Positions 1 to 9,200 of a DNA stretch of 64,000 nucleotides are shown piece after piece (position 1 is the stretch's first letter; every line of letters begins with the position of its first letter). The stretch spans positions 1,736,001-1,800,000 of the forward strand of contig NZ_CP059732.1 of NCBI RefSeq assembly GCF_014117325.1. The letters are read 5' to 3'. The DNA comes from Spirosoma foliorum (lineage in GTDB: Bacteria; Bacteroidota; Bacteroidia; Cytophagales; Spirosomataceae). The notes below the pieces were generated by a model, which searched no databases, had not been told where the DNA came from, and worked only from the letters and a program-made list of their open reading frames with translations. The position numbers and the translations under genes are program-made.

Positions 1-114
1 CCAGGTTGTCAGGCGATTCCAGGCGTTGAGCGACATGAGCACAAACAATACAGTAAAGAACAGGCTTTCCCGTACCCACGATTTTCGCTCGCCAATCCAG
101 TTTGGTACATGCAT
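1..114 (-). CDS. N-terminus of a membrane protein, possibly a LytS-type sensor histidine kinase (partial)
   Basis: Reading the minus strand from an ATG at 114, 38 codons stay open to the window edge. The peptide starts MHVPNWIGERKSWVRE and continues into a hydrophobic segment (SLFFTVLFVLMSLNAW), as in a first transmembrane helix after a short basic cytoplasmic tail. Bacteroidota LytS/YesM-like sensor kinases often begin this way, but no kinase motif lies inside the window, so the function is a guess. It is divergent from the receptor gene that starts near 289, and the 174 bp between them must hold both promoters. A plus-strand reading across the same bases has no recognisable features. Confidence 0.5.
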   Translation of the reverse strand, partial: MHVPNWIGERKSWVRESLFFTVLFVLMSLNAWNRLTTW

Positions 115-288
115 AGTTTTAACGGATTCTTTACAAAGCAACCAAAAGCAGTTGGGCTTTACAACTCAAAATGACCAACTCAATACGTCATCAAAAAGGC
201 CCCGTTTATCATTTTTTTAAGAAATGGACGAAGCCCCAAAACGTACTTTGTACCATTCCACCGGCTTTCTGTAAGAAACTCAACTGTA

Positions 289-385
289 ATGAAATTCACT
301 ATACTCTACTACCTATCACTTCTCATTCTACTGGCACGAGTGGCTACGGCTCAGTCGACGTCACCAAATTTCTGCTCAATCGGGT
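289..385 (+). other. Signal peptide segment out of frame with the receptor that follows
   Basis: An ATG at 289 opens a typical signal peptide: MKFT, a hydrophobic core (ILYYLSLLILLARV) and an ATAQS cleavage region. This frame then runs into unrelated sequence and stops at 486. The receptor's first recognisable residues (GQVSGTVLDSVTRQPVPFA) lie one frame over, starting at 389. A single +1 shift between about 354 and 389 would join the two into a normal secreted receptor. Either the gene is frameshifted or the assembly has a base error here. Confidence 0.6.
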
Positions 386-403
386 GGTCAGGTAAGCGGC
401 ACA

Positions 404-2740
404 GTGCTGGATTCGGTAACCCGCCAGCCGGTTCCTTTCGCAACCGTTGCCCTGTTGAATTCGTCGGGCAATGTACTCACTGGTAAAACAACGTCTGAAA
501 CGGGTGCCTTTGTCTTTTCGGGCTTAAATCCCGGTTCGTATGGTCTTCAGCTGACGTTCGTTGGCTACCAGACTCGAACCGTTTTGACGTTTACACTAGC
601 AGCACAGAAACCAGTTATCCAATTGGGTAATCTGCTGTTACGGCCAGAGAGTCGTCAGTTGAATGAAGTGGTTGTTGCCGGACAGAAAGCGCTGATCGAA
701 GAGAAATCGGATCGATTGGTTTACAACGCGGCTAACGATCTGACCAATAAAGGCGGAACGGCGGTGGATGTGTTGCGCAAGGCGCCGATGCTTACGGTTG
801 ACGTAACGGGGAATGTGCAACTGCGCGGCAGCTCGAACCTGAAAGTGCTGCTCAACGGTCGCCCATCAGGTTTGCTGGCTCGCAACCTGAGCGAAGCCCT
901 GAAGATGATTCCGGCTAACACCATTCAGTCGGTAGAAGTCATTACCAGCCCATCGGCTCGTTACGATGCAGAAGGATCGGGCGGGGTGATTAATATCATC
1001 ACCAAGAAGCAGTTGAAAGGCTCAAATGGAAATCTGGATGTAACGGCGGGTAATTATATGCAGTCGATTGGCGGCAGTTACGGGTTCAAACGGGAGAAGT
1101 TTGGATTGACTTTTTCCGGGAATGCCGATGCTGAACGCGAGAAAAGCGTATCCGAAATGACCCGCGTATCCTTGTTAGATGGGCAACCGGCTGGTGAGTT
1201 GTTTCAGCGACGGAGCGCCAATAATGTCCACCGGGGCTGGTTTGGCGATTTGAGTATGGAGTACGCTTTCGATACGTTGAACCGGGTGAATTTCTCGATC
1301 AGTACGTGGGGTGGAGCCTGGCCAAATTCCAATTCGCTCTATAACCGATTCCGGAATGCCGAAGGTGTTGTCTCGCAGGAGTACACGCAGGAAGTTGATC
1401 AGCAGTCACCGTTTGGGAATGTGGAGTTTAATCTGGGCTACACCCGAACCTTCAAAAAGCCGAAACAGGAGCTTGCCGTGCTGGCTCAGTACAGCTATAC
1501 CTTTGATAATACGCGTTATACCAGCGATCAATACAATCTGGGGGGTGCTCCCATTTATCGGGAAACCAGCCAGAACAAAAGCCAGAATCCACAGCTGACT
1601 TTTCAACTGGATTACACACATCCTTTCTCGACATCGGGCCGCCAGATGGTTGAATTTGGTGTGAAAGCAATCCGGCGGGATGTGGGCAGTACGTACGCGA
1701 TTTACAACAGCAGCCTAGACGCGGTCGATCTGTTAACCTATAATGCAGGCCGATCCAATACGTTCGATTATGATCAGCAGGTACTGGCAACCTATGCGTC
1801 GTTGAAGCTGGCAAATCAAACCAAGTGGACACTCCAGTCGGGCCTTCGTCTTGAAAATACGGTTATGGAAGGTCGATTTGCCGATTCAATTCCACCGTTT
1901 CGGATTCGCTTTAATAACCTCATTCCGAGTATTATCCTGAGCAAGCAACTCAGCGATCGGCAGTCGTTCAAGGTCAGCTATACCCAACGGATTTCGAGAC
2001 CCATGATCTGGGATTTGAATCCGTATATCAACGCCAGCGACCCCAAAAATCTGAGCGCTGGCAACCCTCAATTACGTCCCGAACTGACGCATTTGGCCGA
2101 GATTTCCTACAGCCTGACAACCAAGAACGGGGCGTACCTGAATCTGGCGCTCTACCGTCGGCAAACCGATAATTCCATCGAAGAAGTGCGAACGGTGGAT
2201 ACGTCCGGTGTATCGCAAACTATTAAGCAGAACGTAGCGCGTAATCAGCGAACGGGATTGAATGTAAACGCAGCCTGGCAACTGAACCGGAATTGGAAGG
2301 TGAACGGCGGGGGCGAGTTTTATCACACGCAGTTCAGTAGTACAGCCTTGCAGGTACAGAATTCGGGCTGGCTCTGGCAACTCAATTTAAACATGGCCTA
2401 TCAGTTGCCCCAGAATTATTCGCTGCAAGCCTATGGCATGTACAGTACCGGCTGGGTCTTACTGCAAGGAAAAAACTCGGCCTGGTATCACTATAGTCTG
2501 GCGGCACGAAAGGAGTTCTGGGATAAAAAAGCCAGTCTGACACTGGGCGTTAATAATCCCTTCACATACCCATTTCGGCAAAACAACGATTCGCAATCCA
2601 ACTCATTTCAGTCGCACACGGCCAATCAATATTTCACGCGATCGGTCAAACTAACCTTTAGCTGGCAGTTTGGACAGATTCGGGCGGGCAGTGAGCAATC
2701 GGGCAGAAAAATAACCAACGATGATGCAAAGGCAAAGTGA
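404..2740 (+). CDS. TonB-dependent outer-membrane receptor, OMP_b-brl_3 type (apparent frameshift at 5' end)
   Basis: The protein has a carboxypeptidase-regulatory-like beta-sandwich at the N-terminus (VPFATVALLNSSG through VGYQTRTV), then a TonB-dependent plug (VVVAGQKALIEEKSDRLVY; LLNGRPSG; VEVITSPSARYDAEGSGGVI) and a long beta-barrel of about 550 residues rich in aromatic strand ends. This order is typical of Bacteroidota outer-membrane beta-barrel family 3 receptors; the substrate cannot be told. The listed GTG start at 404 lies inside the first beta-strand and gives no signal peptide. In its frame no ATG, GTG or TTG exists between the stop at 290 and 404, so the natural start is almost certainly 289 in the other frame. 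The gene is followed by a nest of hairpins, then the efflux operon. Confidence 0.85.
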   Translation: MLDSVTRQPVPFATVALLNSSGNVLTGKTTSETGAFVFSGLNPGSYGLQLTFVGYQTRTVLTFTLAAQKPVIQLGNLLLRPESRQLNEVVVAGQKALIEEKSDRLVYNAANDLTNKGGTAVDVLRKAPMLTVDVTGNVQLRGSSNLKVLLNGRPSGLLARNLSEALKMIPANTIQSVEVITSPSARYDAEGSGGVINIITKKQLKGSNGNLDVTAGNYMQSIGGSYGFKREKFGLTFSGNADAEREKSVSEMTRVSLLDGQPAGELFQRRSANNVHRGWFGDLSMEYAFDTLNRVNFSISTWGGAWPNSNSLYNRFRNAEGVVSQEYTQEVDQQSPFGNVEFNLGYTRTFKKPKQELAVLAQYSYTFDNTRYTSDQYNLGGAPIYRETSQNKSQNPQLTFQLDYTHPFSTSGRQMVEFGVKAIRRDVGSTYAIYNSSLDAVDLLTYNAGRSNTFDYDQQVLATYASLKLANQTKWTLQSGLRLENTVMEGRFADSIPPFRIRFNNLIPSIILSKQLSDRQSFKVSYTQRISRPMIWDLNPYINASDPKNLSAGNPQLRPELTHLAEISYSLTTKNGAYLNLALYRRQTDNSIEEVRTVDTSGVSQTIKQNVARNQRTGLNVNAAWQLNRNWKVNGGGEFYHTQFSSTALQVQNSGWLWQLNLNMAYQLPQNYSLQAYGMYSTGWVLLQGKNSAWYHYSLAARKEFWDKKASLTLGVNNPFTYPFRQNNDSQSNSFQSHTANQYFTRSVKLTFSWQFGQIRAGSEQSGRKITNDDAKAK

Positions 2741-2750
2741 TTGTATTGCT

Positions 2751-2855
2751 GTGATGTCGGTTACTTATAACCGACATGAGAGGTTTCTCAAAACCTCGTG
2801 TGGTTCGTTCGGTTTTGAGAAACCTCACGTGTCAGCTATGAGTAGCTGACATCAC
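2751..2855. repeat. Nested palindromic intergenic repeat (three hairpins)
   Basis: An outer inverted pair GTGATGTC (2751-2758) and GACATCAC (2848-2855) encloses three stem-loops: ATGTCGGTTA/TAACCGACAT near 2754-2776, a GAGGTTT.../...AAACCTC pair around 2778-2826, and GTCAGCTA/TAGCTGAC at 2831-2850. It may end transcription of the receptor gene. The ATGTCGGTT/AACCGACAT word recurs in the hairpin at 57407-57440, so this looks like a dispersed element. Confidence 0.7.
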
Positions 2856-2955
2856 TAAGCCCGATGCTCATGTTTCTTTTTAATTAATTTTTAATGAAGC
2901 CGGAATAGAACAGCCCGAATTGCTGTTCCTTTTTAACTACTGTTGTTACAACCTC

Positions 2956-4128
2956 ATGTTATTCCTCAATACCGCTTATAAGTCAGGTACGCTTTCTTTG
3001 GCCTTTCTTCTTATACTGAGTCACTTTGGCTGCACTTCATCAACCAACGAAACCACAACCGCTGCCGAGGTTCCTACATTACCCGTCGTACAGGTCAAAA
3101 CGGCCTCTGTTACGACCTATCAGGAGTTTCCGGCCACGCTGGAAGGTCGGGTTAACGTCGATATTCGGCCACAGGTGGAAGGCTATCTGGAAAAAATTTA
3201 TGTCGATGAAGGAGCTGCTGTTCGCAAAGGGCAACCGCTATTTCGCATCGATACGCGTACCTATCAGGAGCAGGTTGGGAACGCCAGTGCCAGTCTGTTG
3301 GCAGCGAAAGCCAATCTGGATAAGGCCGCGCTGGAAGTCGCCCGACTGACGCCCTTGGTCGAAAATAACGTTGTGTCGGATGTGCAGTTGAAAGCCGCTC
3401 AATCGGCCTATGCGGCTGCCAAAGCCAACGTCGAACAGGCGCGTTCGGTAGTAGGAAATGCCAATGTTAATCTGAACCGAACACTTATCACGGCTCCGGC
3501 AAGCGGGTTTATTGGTCGATTGCCCTACAAAGTGGGGAGTCTGGTAGGTCGTACCGAACTTCAACCGCTGACGACGCTCTCAGATGTGCACGAGGTATTT
3601 GCCTATTTCTCGATGAGTGAGGTCGATTTTCTGCATTTTACCGAGCAGTCATCGGGCAGCAGTATCGCTGATAAAATCAAGAAACTACCTCCTGTCGATT
3701 TAGTGCTGGCCGATGGAAAAGCTTATGTCCAGAAAGGCCGGATTGAACTGGTGTCGGGGCAATTCGATAAAACGATGGGTTCGATTAGCTTTCGGGCCGT
3801 TTTTCCGAATGCGCAAGGATTGCTACGTTCCGGCATTACAGGGCGCGTGCGGATTCCAGAAGCACACCCGTCGGCCGTGGTCGTTCCGCAGGAAGCTACG
3901 TTCGAACGGCAGGATCGTGTGTTCGTTTATGCTCTGGCCGACAGCAACAAAGTGGTTAGTAAACCGCTCCAGATTGCAGGTAAGAGCGGCAACTTTTACC
4001 TGATCACGAAAGGGATTCAGCCGGGCGAGCGTATCGTTCGGGAAGGCCTCGATCGACTCCGCGATGGCGACGTAATTACTCCGCGACTGATTGCCGCTGA
4101 TAGCCTGACGGTATCTAGCGTGCAATAA
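2956..4128 (+). CDS. RND efflux periplasmic adaptor (AcrA/MexA family membrane fusion protein)
   Basis: This links the inner-membrane pump to the outer-membrane channel in a tripartite drug or metabolite exporter. An ATG at 2956 is preferred over an in-frame TTG at 2920 because it gives a standard lipoprotein leader with a hydrophobic core and a G-C pair (Cys26), followed by a flexible Ser/Thr/Asn linker. Then come the first half-lipoyl segment (VDIRPQVEGYLEKIYVDEG), an alpha-hairpin rich in Ala/Lys/Gln (residues about 95-160), the second lipoyl half (LITAPASGFIGRLPYKVGSLV) and beta-barrel and membrane-proximal domains. Its 390 residues match the family. The pump gene follows after a 147-bp gap holding a palindromic repeat, and the channel gene follows that directly. 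Confidence 0.92.
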   Translation: MLFLNTAYKSGTLSLAFLLILSHFGCTSSTNETTTAAEVPTLPVVQVKTASVTTYQEFPATLEGRVNVDIRPQVEGYLEKIYVDEGAAVRKGQPLFRIDTRTYQEQVGNASASLLAAKANLDKAALEVARLTPLVENNVVSDVQLKAAQSAYAAAKANVEQARSVVGNANVNLNRTLITAPASGFIGRLPYKVGSLVGRTELQPLTTLSDVHEVFAYFSMSEVDFLHFTEQSSGSSIADKIKKLPPVDLVLADGKAYVQKGRIELVSGQFDKTMGSISFRAVFPNAQGLLRSGITGRVRIPEAHPSAVVVPQEATFERQDRVFVYALADSNKVVSKPLQIAGKSGNFYLITKGIQPGERIVREGLDRLRDGDVITPRLIAADSLTVSSVQ

Positions 4129-4154
4129 GATTTTTAGTTAGTATTGGTTGGGTT

Positions 4155-4217
4155 GTACCTACGGGCTTCAGCCCGTATATGCATCGACTAGAAACACGGG
4201 CTGAAGCCCGTGGGTAC
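4155..4217. repeat. REP-like inverted repeat inside the efflux operon
   Basis: Two 22-bp arms, 4155-4176 and 4196-4217, are inverted copies, each containing the core GGGCTTCAGCCC or its complement form, itself palindromic. The element lies between the adaptor and pump genes. It could stabilise the mRNA or lower expression of downstream genes. GGGCTTCAGCCC-type REP palindromes occur in many bacteria. Confidence 0.7.
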
Positions 4218-4275
4218 CTATACACGTTTTCACCGTTCCAACCCAGATATTGGGTGAGACGCTTCTGGTTATTTT

Positions 4276-7200
4276 ATGTTTAAAGTATTCATCGAACGCC
4301 CGGTACTCGCCACGGTTATTTCTATCCTGCTGGTTATTCTGGGTGTCATTTCACTGGTTTCGCTGCCCGTTACGCAGTTTCCCGAAATTGCTCCGCCCAG
4401 CGTACAGGTCGCGGCATCGTACCCCGGAGCCAACGCCGAAGTCGTGGCCCGCTCGGTAGCTACCCCACTTGAAGAAGCCATTAACGGGGTCGAAAACATG
4501 ACCTACATGACTTCGTCGTCGGGTAACGATGGGTCGGTGGCGATCAACATTTATTTCAAACTCGGCACCAATCCCGATCTGGCAGCTGTGAACGTACAGA
4601 ACCGGGTTGCCAAAGCGACGAGCCTGCTGCCTACCGAAGTAATTCAGGCAGGGATTTCGACGCAGAAACAGCAAAACAGTATGATCATGATCCTCAACCT
4701 GAACAGTGATGAGGACGTGTACGACGAAACGTTTTTGCAGAACTATGCCAAAATCAACCTGATTCCAGAGCTTCAGCGGGTGAATGGGGTAGGGCAGGTG
4801 ATGGTATTTGGTGTGAAGGATTACTCGATGCGAATCTGGCTGAAACCGGATCGACTGGTAGCACTGGGCCTGTCACCACAGGAGGTAATGAACGCGATTC
4901 GGGAGCAGAATCTGGAAGCGGCTCCCGGTAAGATTGGGGAGAAAAGTCAGGAAGCGTTTGAGTACGTGATCAAATACAAGGGCAAACTCAACCAGCCGGA
5001 ACAGTATGAAAACATCATTCTGAAAGCTAATACCGACGGCTCGACCATTCAGCTCAAGGACGTTGCGCGGATTGAATTCGGCTCGTTTACCTACAGTGGC
5101 GATACCCGCGTAAACGGTCGGCCCAGCGTTGGTATTGCGGTTAACCAGATGGCAGGCTCGAATGCCAACGATATTCAGGTGGCCATTCTGTCGATCATGG
5201 ATAAGGCCAAAGGGGCGTTTCCGAAGGGCATCAATTACACCATCGGCTACAGCACCAAAACCTTCCTCGATGAATCCATCGACCAGGTTACCCACACGCT
5301 GATCGAAGCCTTTATTCTGGTGTTTATCGTGGTATTCCTGTTTTTACAGGACTTCCGCTCCACGCTCATTCCAGCCATTGCGGTGCCAGTTGCCATCATC
5401 GGTACGTTCTTTTTCATGCAGTTGTTCGGCTTTACGATCAACCTGCTCACGCTCTTTGCGCTCGTATTGGCCATCGGGATTGTGGTCGATGATGCGATTG
5501 TGGTAGTTGAGGCTGTTCACGCCAAGATGGAAAAAAGTCGACAATCGGCGCGGTCGGCAACGATTCAATCTATGCAGGAAATTTCGGGTGCTATCATTTC
5601 CATTACGTTGGTCATGGCGGCTGTGTTCGTGCCCGTAGGGTTCATGAACGGCCCGGCGGGGGTTTTCTACCAACAGTTCGCGTTCACGCTGGCCATTGCC
5701 ATTCTGATTTCGGCGGTTAACGCATTAACGTTGAGTCCGGCGCTTTGTGCGTTGTTGCTGAAAAATCCACACCACGACGGCGGACCGGCAGATAATGCCC
5801 ACGCGAAGAAAGGCTTTCTGAATCGTTTCTTCGATGCCTTTAATGCGGGCTTTACTTCGCTGACGAACAAGTATGTGGGGAGCCTTCGGTTCCTGATTCG
5901 CAACAAATGGGTTGGGTTGAGTGGACTGGCGTTGGTCACGGCTGTCACAGTTTTTCTGATGCGCACGACGCCAACGGGCTTTATTCCGTCAGAGGATCAG
6001 GGCTTTATTGCCTATTCACTGAAACTTCCGGCAGGTGCTTCGTTAAAGCGTACTCAGAAAGTAGCGGATAAGATTGAAGGCATTCTGCACAAAACCCAGG
6101 CTGTCGAGCAGCATATCGAAATCAGTGGATTCAACATGATTGCCAATTCATCGAGTCCGTCTTATGCGGCTGGTTTCGTGAAAATGAAACCATATGCTGA
6201 TCGGGGCGACGTGAAAGACCTGCAACAGGTGGTCGATTCGGTTAGTAAGCAGGTGGCCGGTGTAGAAGAAGGACGGGTTGATGTGTTTACCATGCCAACC
6301 GTTCCGGGATTCAGTAATGTCGATGGGTTTGAATTGCTGTTGCAGGATCGGACGGGTGGAAAGCTTGATAAACTGAGTGCCACAGCGAACGCCCTAATTG
6401 AAGAGCTACAGAAACGCCCCGAAATCGCAGCCGCCTTTACGACCTTCGATACCGAAACACCTCAGTTTGAGTTAGAATTGGACGTGAAAAAAGCGAAGCA
6501 ACTCGGCGTTTCGACCAGCGATATTCTGCAAACGATGCAGGTCTATTACGGCAGTACGTTTGCGTCGGACTTTAACCGCTTCGGTAAATTCTACCGTGTG
6601 ATTGCCCAGGCCGACGCGCCGTATCGCGCTGACCCCGAATCGCTAAAGAGCATTTACGTCAAAAACGCGACGGGCCAGATGGTGCCGATGACGACGTTCG
6701 TTACATTGAAACGCGTCTACGGCCCGGAAGCTATTACGCGTAATAACCTCTTTACGTCGGTAGCCATTAACGGACAAGCCAAACCGGGTTATAGTACGGG
6801 CGACGCCATCCGGGCAGTAGAGGAGGTGGCCAAGAAAAAACTGCCCGTTGGCTACACGTACGAATGGACGGGTATGACCCGTGAAGAGATCGCGGCTGGT
6901 AGTCAATCGAGCCTGATTTTCGCCCTTAGTCTGGTGTTCGTGTACTTCCTGTTGTCGGCTCAGTACGAAAGTTACGTATTGCCGTGGGCGGTGTTGCTGT
7001 CCATTCCGACGGGGATTCTGGGCGTTTTTCTGTTCATCAATCTGGCGGGCATCGACAATAATATCTACGTGCAGGTCGGACTGATCATGCTCATCGGCTT
7101 GCTGGCCAAGAACGCCATCCTGATTGTCGAATTCGCCATTCAGCGACGACAGGCGGGTATGGGTCTGCTAGCGTCGGCCTTAGACGCGGCCAAACTGCGA

Positions 7201-7473
7201 CTTCGCCCAATTCTGATGACGTCGTTTGCCTTCATCGTTGGGTTGATTCCGCTGATGAGCGCCACGGGAGCATCGGCCAAAGGGAATCACTCGATTAGTA
7301 TCGGTACGGCAGGAGGGATGTTGACTGGCGTACTGCTGGGGCTGTTCATCGTTCCGGTGCTATTTGTCATTTTTCAGGGAATTCAGGAGAAAATCAAGCG
7401 GCCTAAAACCGCCGAAGAACGGAAAGCATTGGCCGAAGAAGCGTTTGCCAGCAATCCTATAACTCGTAATTAA
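4276..7473 (+). CDS. RND multidrug efflux pump, HAE1 (AcrB/MexB-like) permease
   Basis: This is the proton-driven inner-membrane pump of the tripartite exporter. At 1065 residues it has full AcrB length: TM1 (ATVISILLVILGVISLVSLP), first porter domain (FPEIAPPSVQVAASYPGANA), the TM2-TM6 block, second porter domain and TM8-TM12. Proton-relay residues are present: the TM4 Asp pair in GIVVDDAIVVVE (about D405, D406) and the TM10 Lys in LLAKNAILIVE (about K945). Long periplasmic loops follow TM1 and TM7 as expected. The ATG at 4276 gives the usual MFKVFIERPVLA start. The channel gene begins 2 bp after the stop, so the two are surely co-transcribed. Substrates cannot be deduced. Confidence 0.95.
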   Translation: MFKVFIERPVLATVISILLVILGVISLVSLPVTQFPEIAPPSVQVAASYPGANAEVVARSVATPLEEAINGVENMTYMTSSSGNDGSVAINIYFKLGTNPDLAAVNVQNRVAKATSLLPTEVIQAGISTQKQQNSMIMILNLNSDEDVYDETFLQNYAKINLIPELQRVNGVGQVMVFGVKDYSMRIWLKPDRLVALGLSPQEVMNAIREQNLEAAPGKIGEKSQEAFEYVIKYKGKLNQPEQYENIILKANTDGSTIQLKDVARIEFGSFTYSGDTRVNGRPSVGIAVNQMAGSNANDIQVAILSIMDKAKGAFPKGINYTIGYSTKTFLDESIDQVTHTLIEAFILVFIVVFLFLQDFRSTLIPAIAVPVAIIGTFFFMQLFGFTINLLTLFALVLAIGIVVDDAIVVVEAVHAKMEKSRQSARSATIQSMQEISGAIISITLVMAAVFVPVGFMNGPAGVFYQQFAFTLAIAILISAVNALTLSPALCALLLKNPHHDGGPADNAHAKKGFLNRFFDAFNAGFTSLTNKYVGSLRFLIRNKWVGLSGLALVTAVTVFLMRTTPTGFIPSEDQGFIAYSLKLPAGASLKRTQKVADKIEGILHKTQAVEQHIEISGFNMIANSSSPSYAAGFVKMKPYADRGDVKDLQQVVDSVSKQVAGVEEGRVDVFTMPTVPGFSNVDGFELLLQDRTGGKLDKLSATANALIEELQKRPEIAAAFTTFDTETPQFELELDVKKAKQLGVSTSDILQTMQVYYGSTFASDFNRFGKFYRVIAQADAPYRADPESLKSIYVKNATGQMVPMTTFVTLKRVYGPEAITRNNLFTSVAINGQAKPGYSTGDAIRAVEEVAKKKLPVGYTYEWTGMTREEIAAGSQSSLIFALSLVFVYFLLSAQYESYVLPWAVLLSIPTGILGVFLFINLAGIDNNIYVQVGLIMLIGLLAKNAILIVEFAIQRRQAGMGLLASALDAAKLRLRPILMTSFAFIVGLIPLMSATGASAKGNHSISIGTAGGMLTGVLLGLFIVPVLFVIFQGIQEKIKRPKTAEERKALAEEAFASNPITRN

Positions 7474-7475
7474 TC

Positions 7476-8903
7476 ATGTCACGACCTTATTTTTTGTCGT
7501 CTCGCCTATCACTGGGCCTGCTTTCGCTTACCCTACTGATTGCAAGTTGTAAAGTTGGACAAAACTACCAGCGCCCAACGGTGCAGATGCCCGAGCAATT
7601 CAGTCAACGTAATGGAACGGATACACTCAATGTAGCGCAAGTCCCGTGGCGGCAGTTTTTTCGGGATACCGAGTTGCAGAATCTGATTGGAACGGCGCTG
7701 GCTAATAACTTCGATTTGCAGGTAGCCATCAAACGGATTGAGGAAAATCAGGCCTATGTTCGGCAGACGCGTTATGCACTATTACCTGCTGTCAACGCAC
7801 AAATGGCAGCCTCTACCGTGACGCCTTCCCGCAATAGTTTGAATGGACTGAGTCTGGAAAACTTCATAGGTACCCGACACTTGGAAGATTACTCGGCAAA
7901 CTTGTCGCTCTCCTGGGAAGTGGATATCTGGGGCCGTATCCGTCGCCAGAATGAGGCCACACTGGCCACGTTTCTCCAGGTTGATGAAGCCGCTAAAGCG
8001 GTTCGAACAAATCTGGTTTCTAACGTAGCGACGAGTTATTTTAACGTATTGTTGCTCGATGCTCAGCTGGAAATCGCCAAACGGAACGTGACCCTAGGCG
8101 ACTCCATTGTGCGACTAGTCCGGTTTCAGAAACAGTCGGGCGATGTGACAGAACTGGCTGTTCAACAGGCCGAAGCGCAACGCCAGAATGCCGATTTATT
8201 GCGTTCTCAACTGGAACAGGCGCTGGCCATCGAACAGAACAGTATCCGGCAATTACTGGGCGACTGGCCGGGAGCGATTGCCCGTACCAACCGACTCTCA
8301 ACATACCCCGTAGCCGATACGTTGCTTACGGGTGTGCCCGCCCAATTGCTGGCCAACCGGCCCGACGTACGGGCAAGTGAGCTGGTGCTGGTGGCAGCCA
8401 ATGCACGTGCGGGCGTTGCGGAAGCCAATCGCTATCCTGCGTTGACCATAACGGGAAGTGTTGGTTTGAACTCTTTTCAGGCTGGCAACTGGTTTGCCTT
8501 ACCGAATTCCTTGTTTTATAACCTGGCGGCTGGTTTGGTACAGCCTATTTTTCAGCGTGGCCAACTCAAAACACAGCTCGAAGTGGCTCATATTCAGCGA
8601 GAATCGGCACAAATTCAGTTTCGGCAGAGTTTGAATAATGCCGTGAAGGAAGTGTCGAATGCCTTGATCCAAAATGAAAAATTGCAGGAGCAGGAACAGA
8701 TTGCCCGAGCGCGTGCCCAGACCTTACAAGGCGCTATTAACAATGCTAAACTCCTGTTTAAGAGCGGAATGGCCACGTATCTGGAAGTGATCACCGCACA
8801 AAGCAACGCGCTTCAGGCAGAGTTGGCGTTGGCCGACATCAAACGACAACGGTTGGGCGCGATGGTTGAGGTCTATCGATCGCTGGGCGGGGGCTGGCGG
8901 TAG
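7476..8903 (+). CDS. Outer-membrane efflux lipoprotein, TolC/OprM (NodT) family
   Basis: This is the outer-membrane channel of the RND exporter. A lipobox (LIASC, Cys25) follows a short hydrophobic leader, and the mature protein starts KVGQNYQRPTVQMP, the usual opening of the NodT/OprM family. Two OEP repeats form the alpha-barrel; the family signature around SWEVDIWGRIRRQNEA and the helical AVQQAEAQRQNADLLRSQLE and LANRPDVRASELVLVAANA stretches are clear. Length (475 residues) is normal. It starts 2 bp after the pump gene. Palindromic repeats follow its stop. Confidence 0.94.
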   Translation: MSRPYFLSSRLSLGLLSLTLLIASCKVGQNYQRPTVQMPEQFSQRNGTDTLNVAQVPWRQFFRDTELQNLIGTALANNFDLQVAIKRIEENQAYVRQTRYALLPAVNAQMAASTVTPSRNSLNGLSLENFIGTRHLEDYSANLSLSWEVDIWGRIRRQNEATLATFLQVDEAAKAVRTNLVSNVATSYFNVLLLDAQLEIAKRNVTLGDSIVRLVRFQKQSGDVTELAVQQAEAQRQNADLLRSQLEQALAIEQNSIRQLLGDWPGAIARTNRLSTYPVADTLLTGVPAQLLANRPDVRASELVLVAANARAGVAEANRYPALTITGSVGLNSFQAGNWFALPNSLFYNLAAGLVQPIFQRGQLKTQLEVAHIQRESAQIQFRQSLNNAVKEVSNALIQNEKLQEQEQIARARAQTLQGAINNAKLLFKSGMATYLEVITAQSNALQAELALADIKRQRLGAMVEVYRSLGGGWR

Positions 8904-8921
8904 TGAAAATGGGCAGCAAGC

Positions 8922-8980
8922 CGTACCACAGTTATTTACATCGTGGCACAGCTTGCTGATTTTTGCCCCGTTCGGGGCTT
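8922..8980. terminator. Hairpins after the efflux operon
   Basis: AGCAAGC at 8922 pairs with GCTTGCT near 8951-8957 across a CCACAG/CTGTGG-like inner region, and a short GCCCCG-TT-CGGGGC stem follows at 8965-8978. These lie directly after the operon's stop codon and could end its transcript. No long T-run follows, so this is a structural call only. Confidence 0.4.
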
Positions 8981-8988
8981 AACAGTGT

Positions 8989-9109
8989 AGCGTCGGTAGT
9001 TGATGGTTTCTCCTGTAGTTGGCGTGCCTTTAGGTACGCAACAATCCTTGCTGGTTGCGCACCTAAAGGCACGCTTAGCTAGTCCTGAAAATTGTTTTCT
9101 ACCGACGCT
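8989..9109. repeat. Nested intergenic inverted repeat
   Basis: Outer arms AGCGTCGGTAG (8989-8999) and CTACCGACGCT (9099-9109) are perfect inverted copies. An inner pair of 21-bp arms (9022-9042 and 9054-9074) shares GCGTGCCTTTAGGT and its complement with a single mismatch region. The two-level palindrome sits between two convergent genes and may be a non-autonomous mobile repeat or a bidirectional transcript end. Confidence 0.7.
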
Positions 9110-9200
9110 GCGCTGTTTTATCCCTACGGGATGAATGGCTCGATTATTTAATCAAAAGGCCATCTTAGACGAGGGAGAATAATTCATAATCCTCGTTCCA

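Noticed and set aside
26..220. Plus-strand reading of 64 codons at the left edge
   Set aside because: It lies antisense to the minus-strand membrane-protein start at 114, starts with TTG and has no recognisable composition or motif.
2751..2855. CRISPR-like repeat cluster
   Set aside because: The repeats are nested inverted repeats without regular spacers; no cas genes are in the window.
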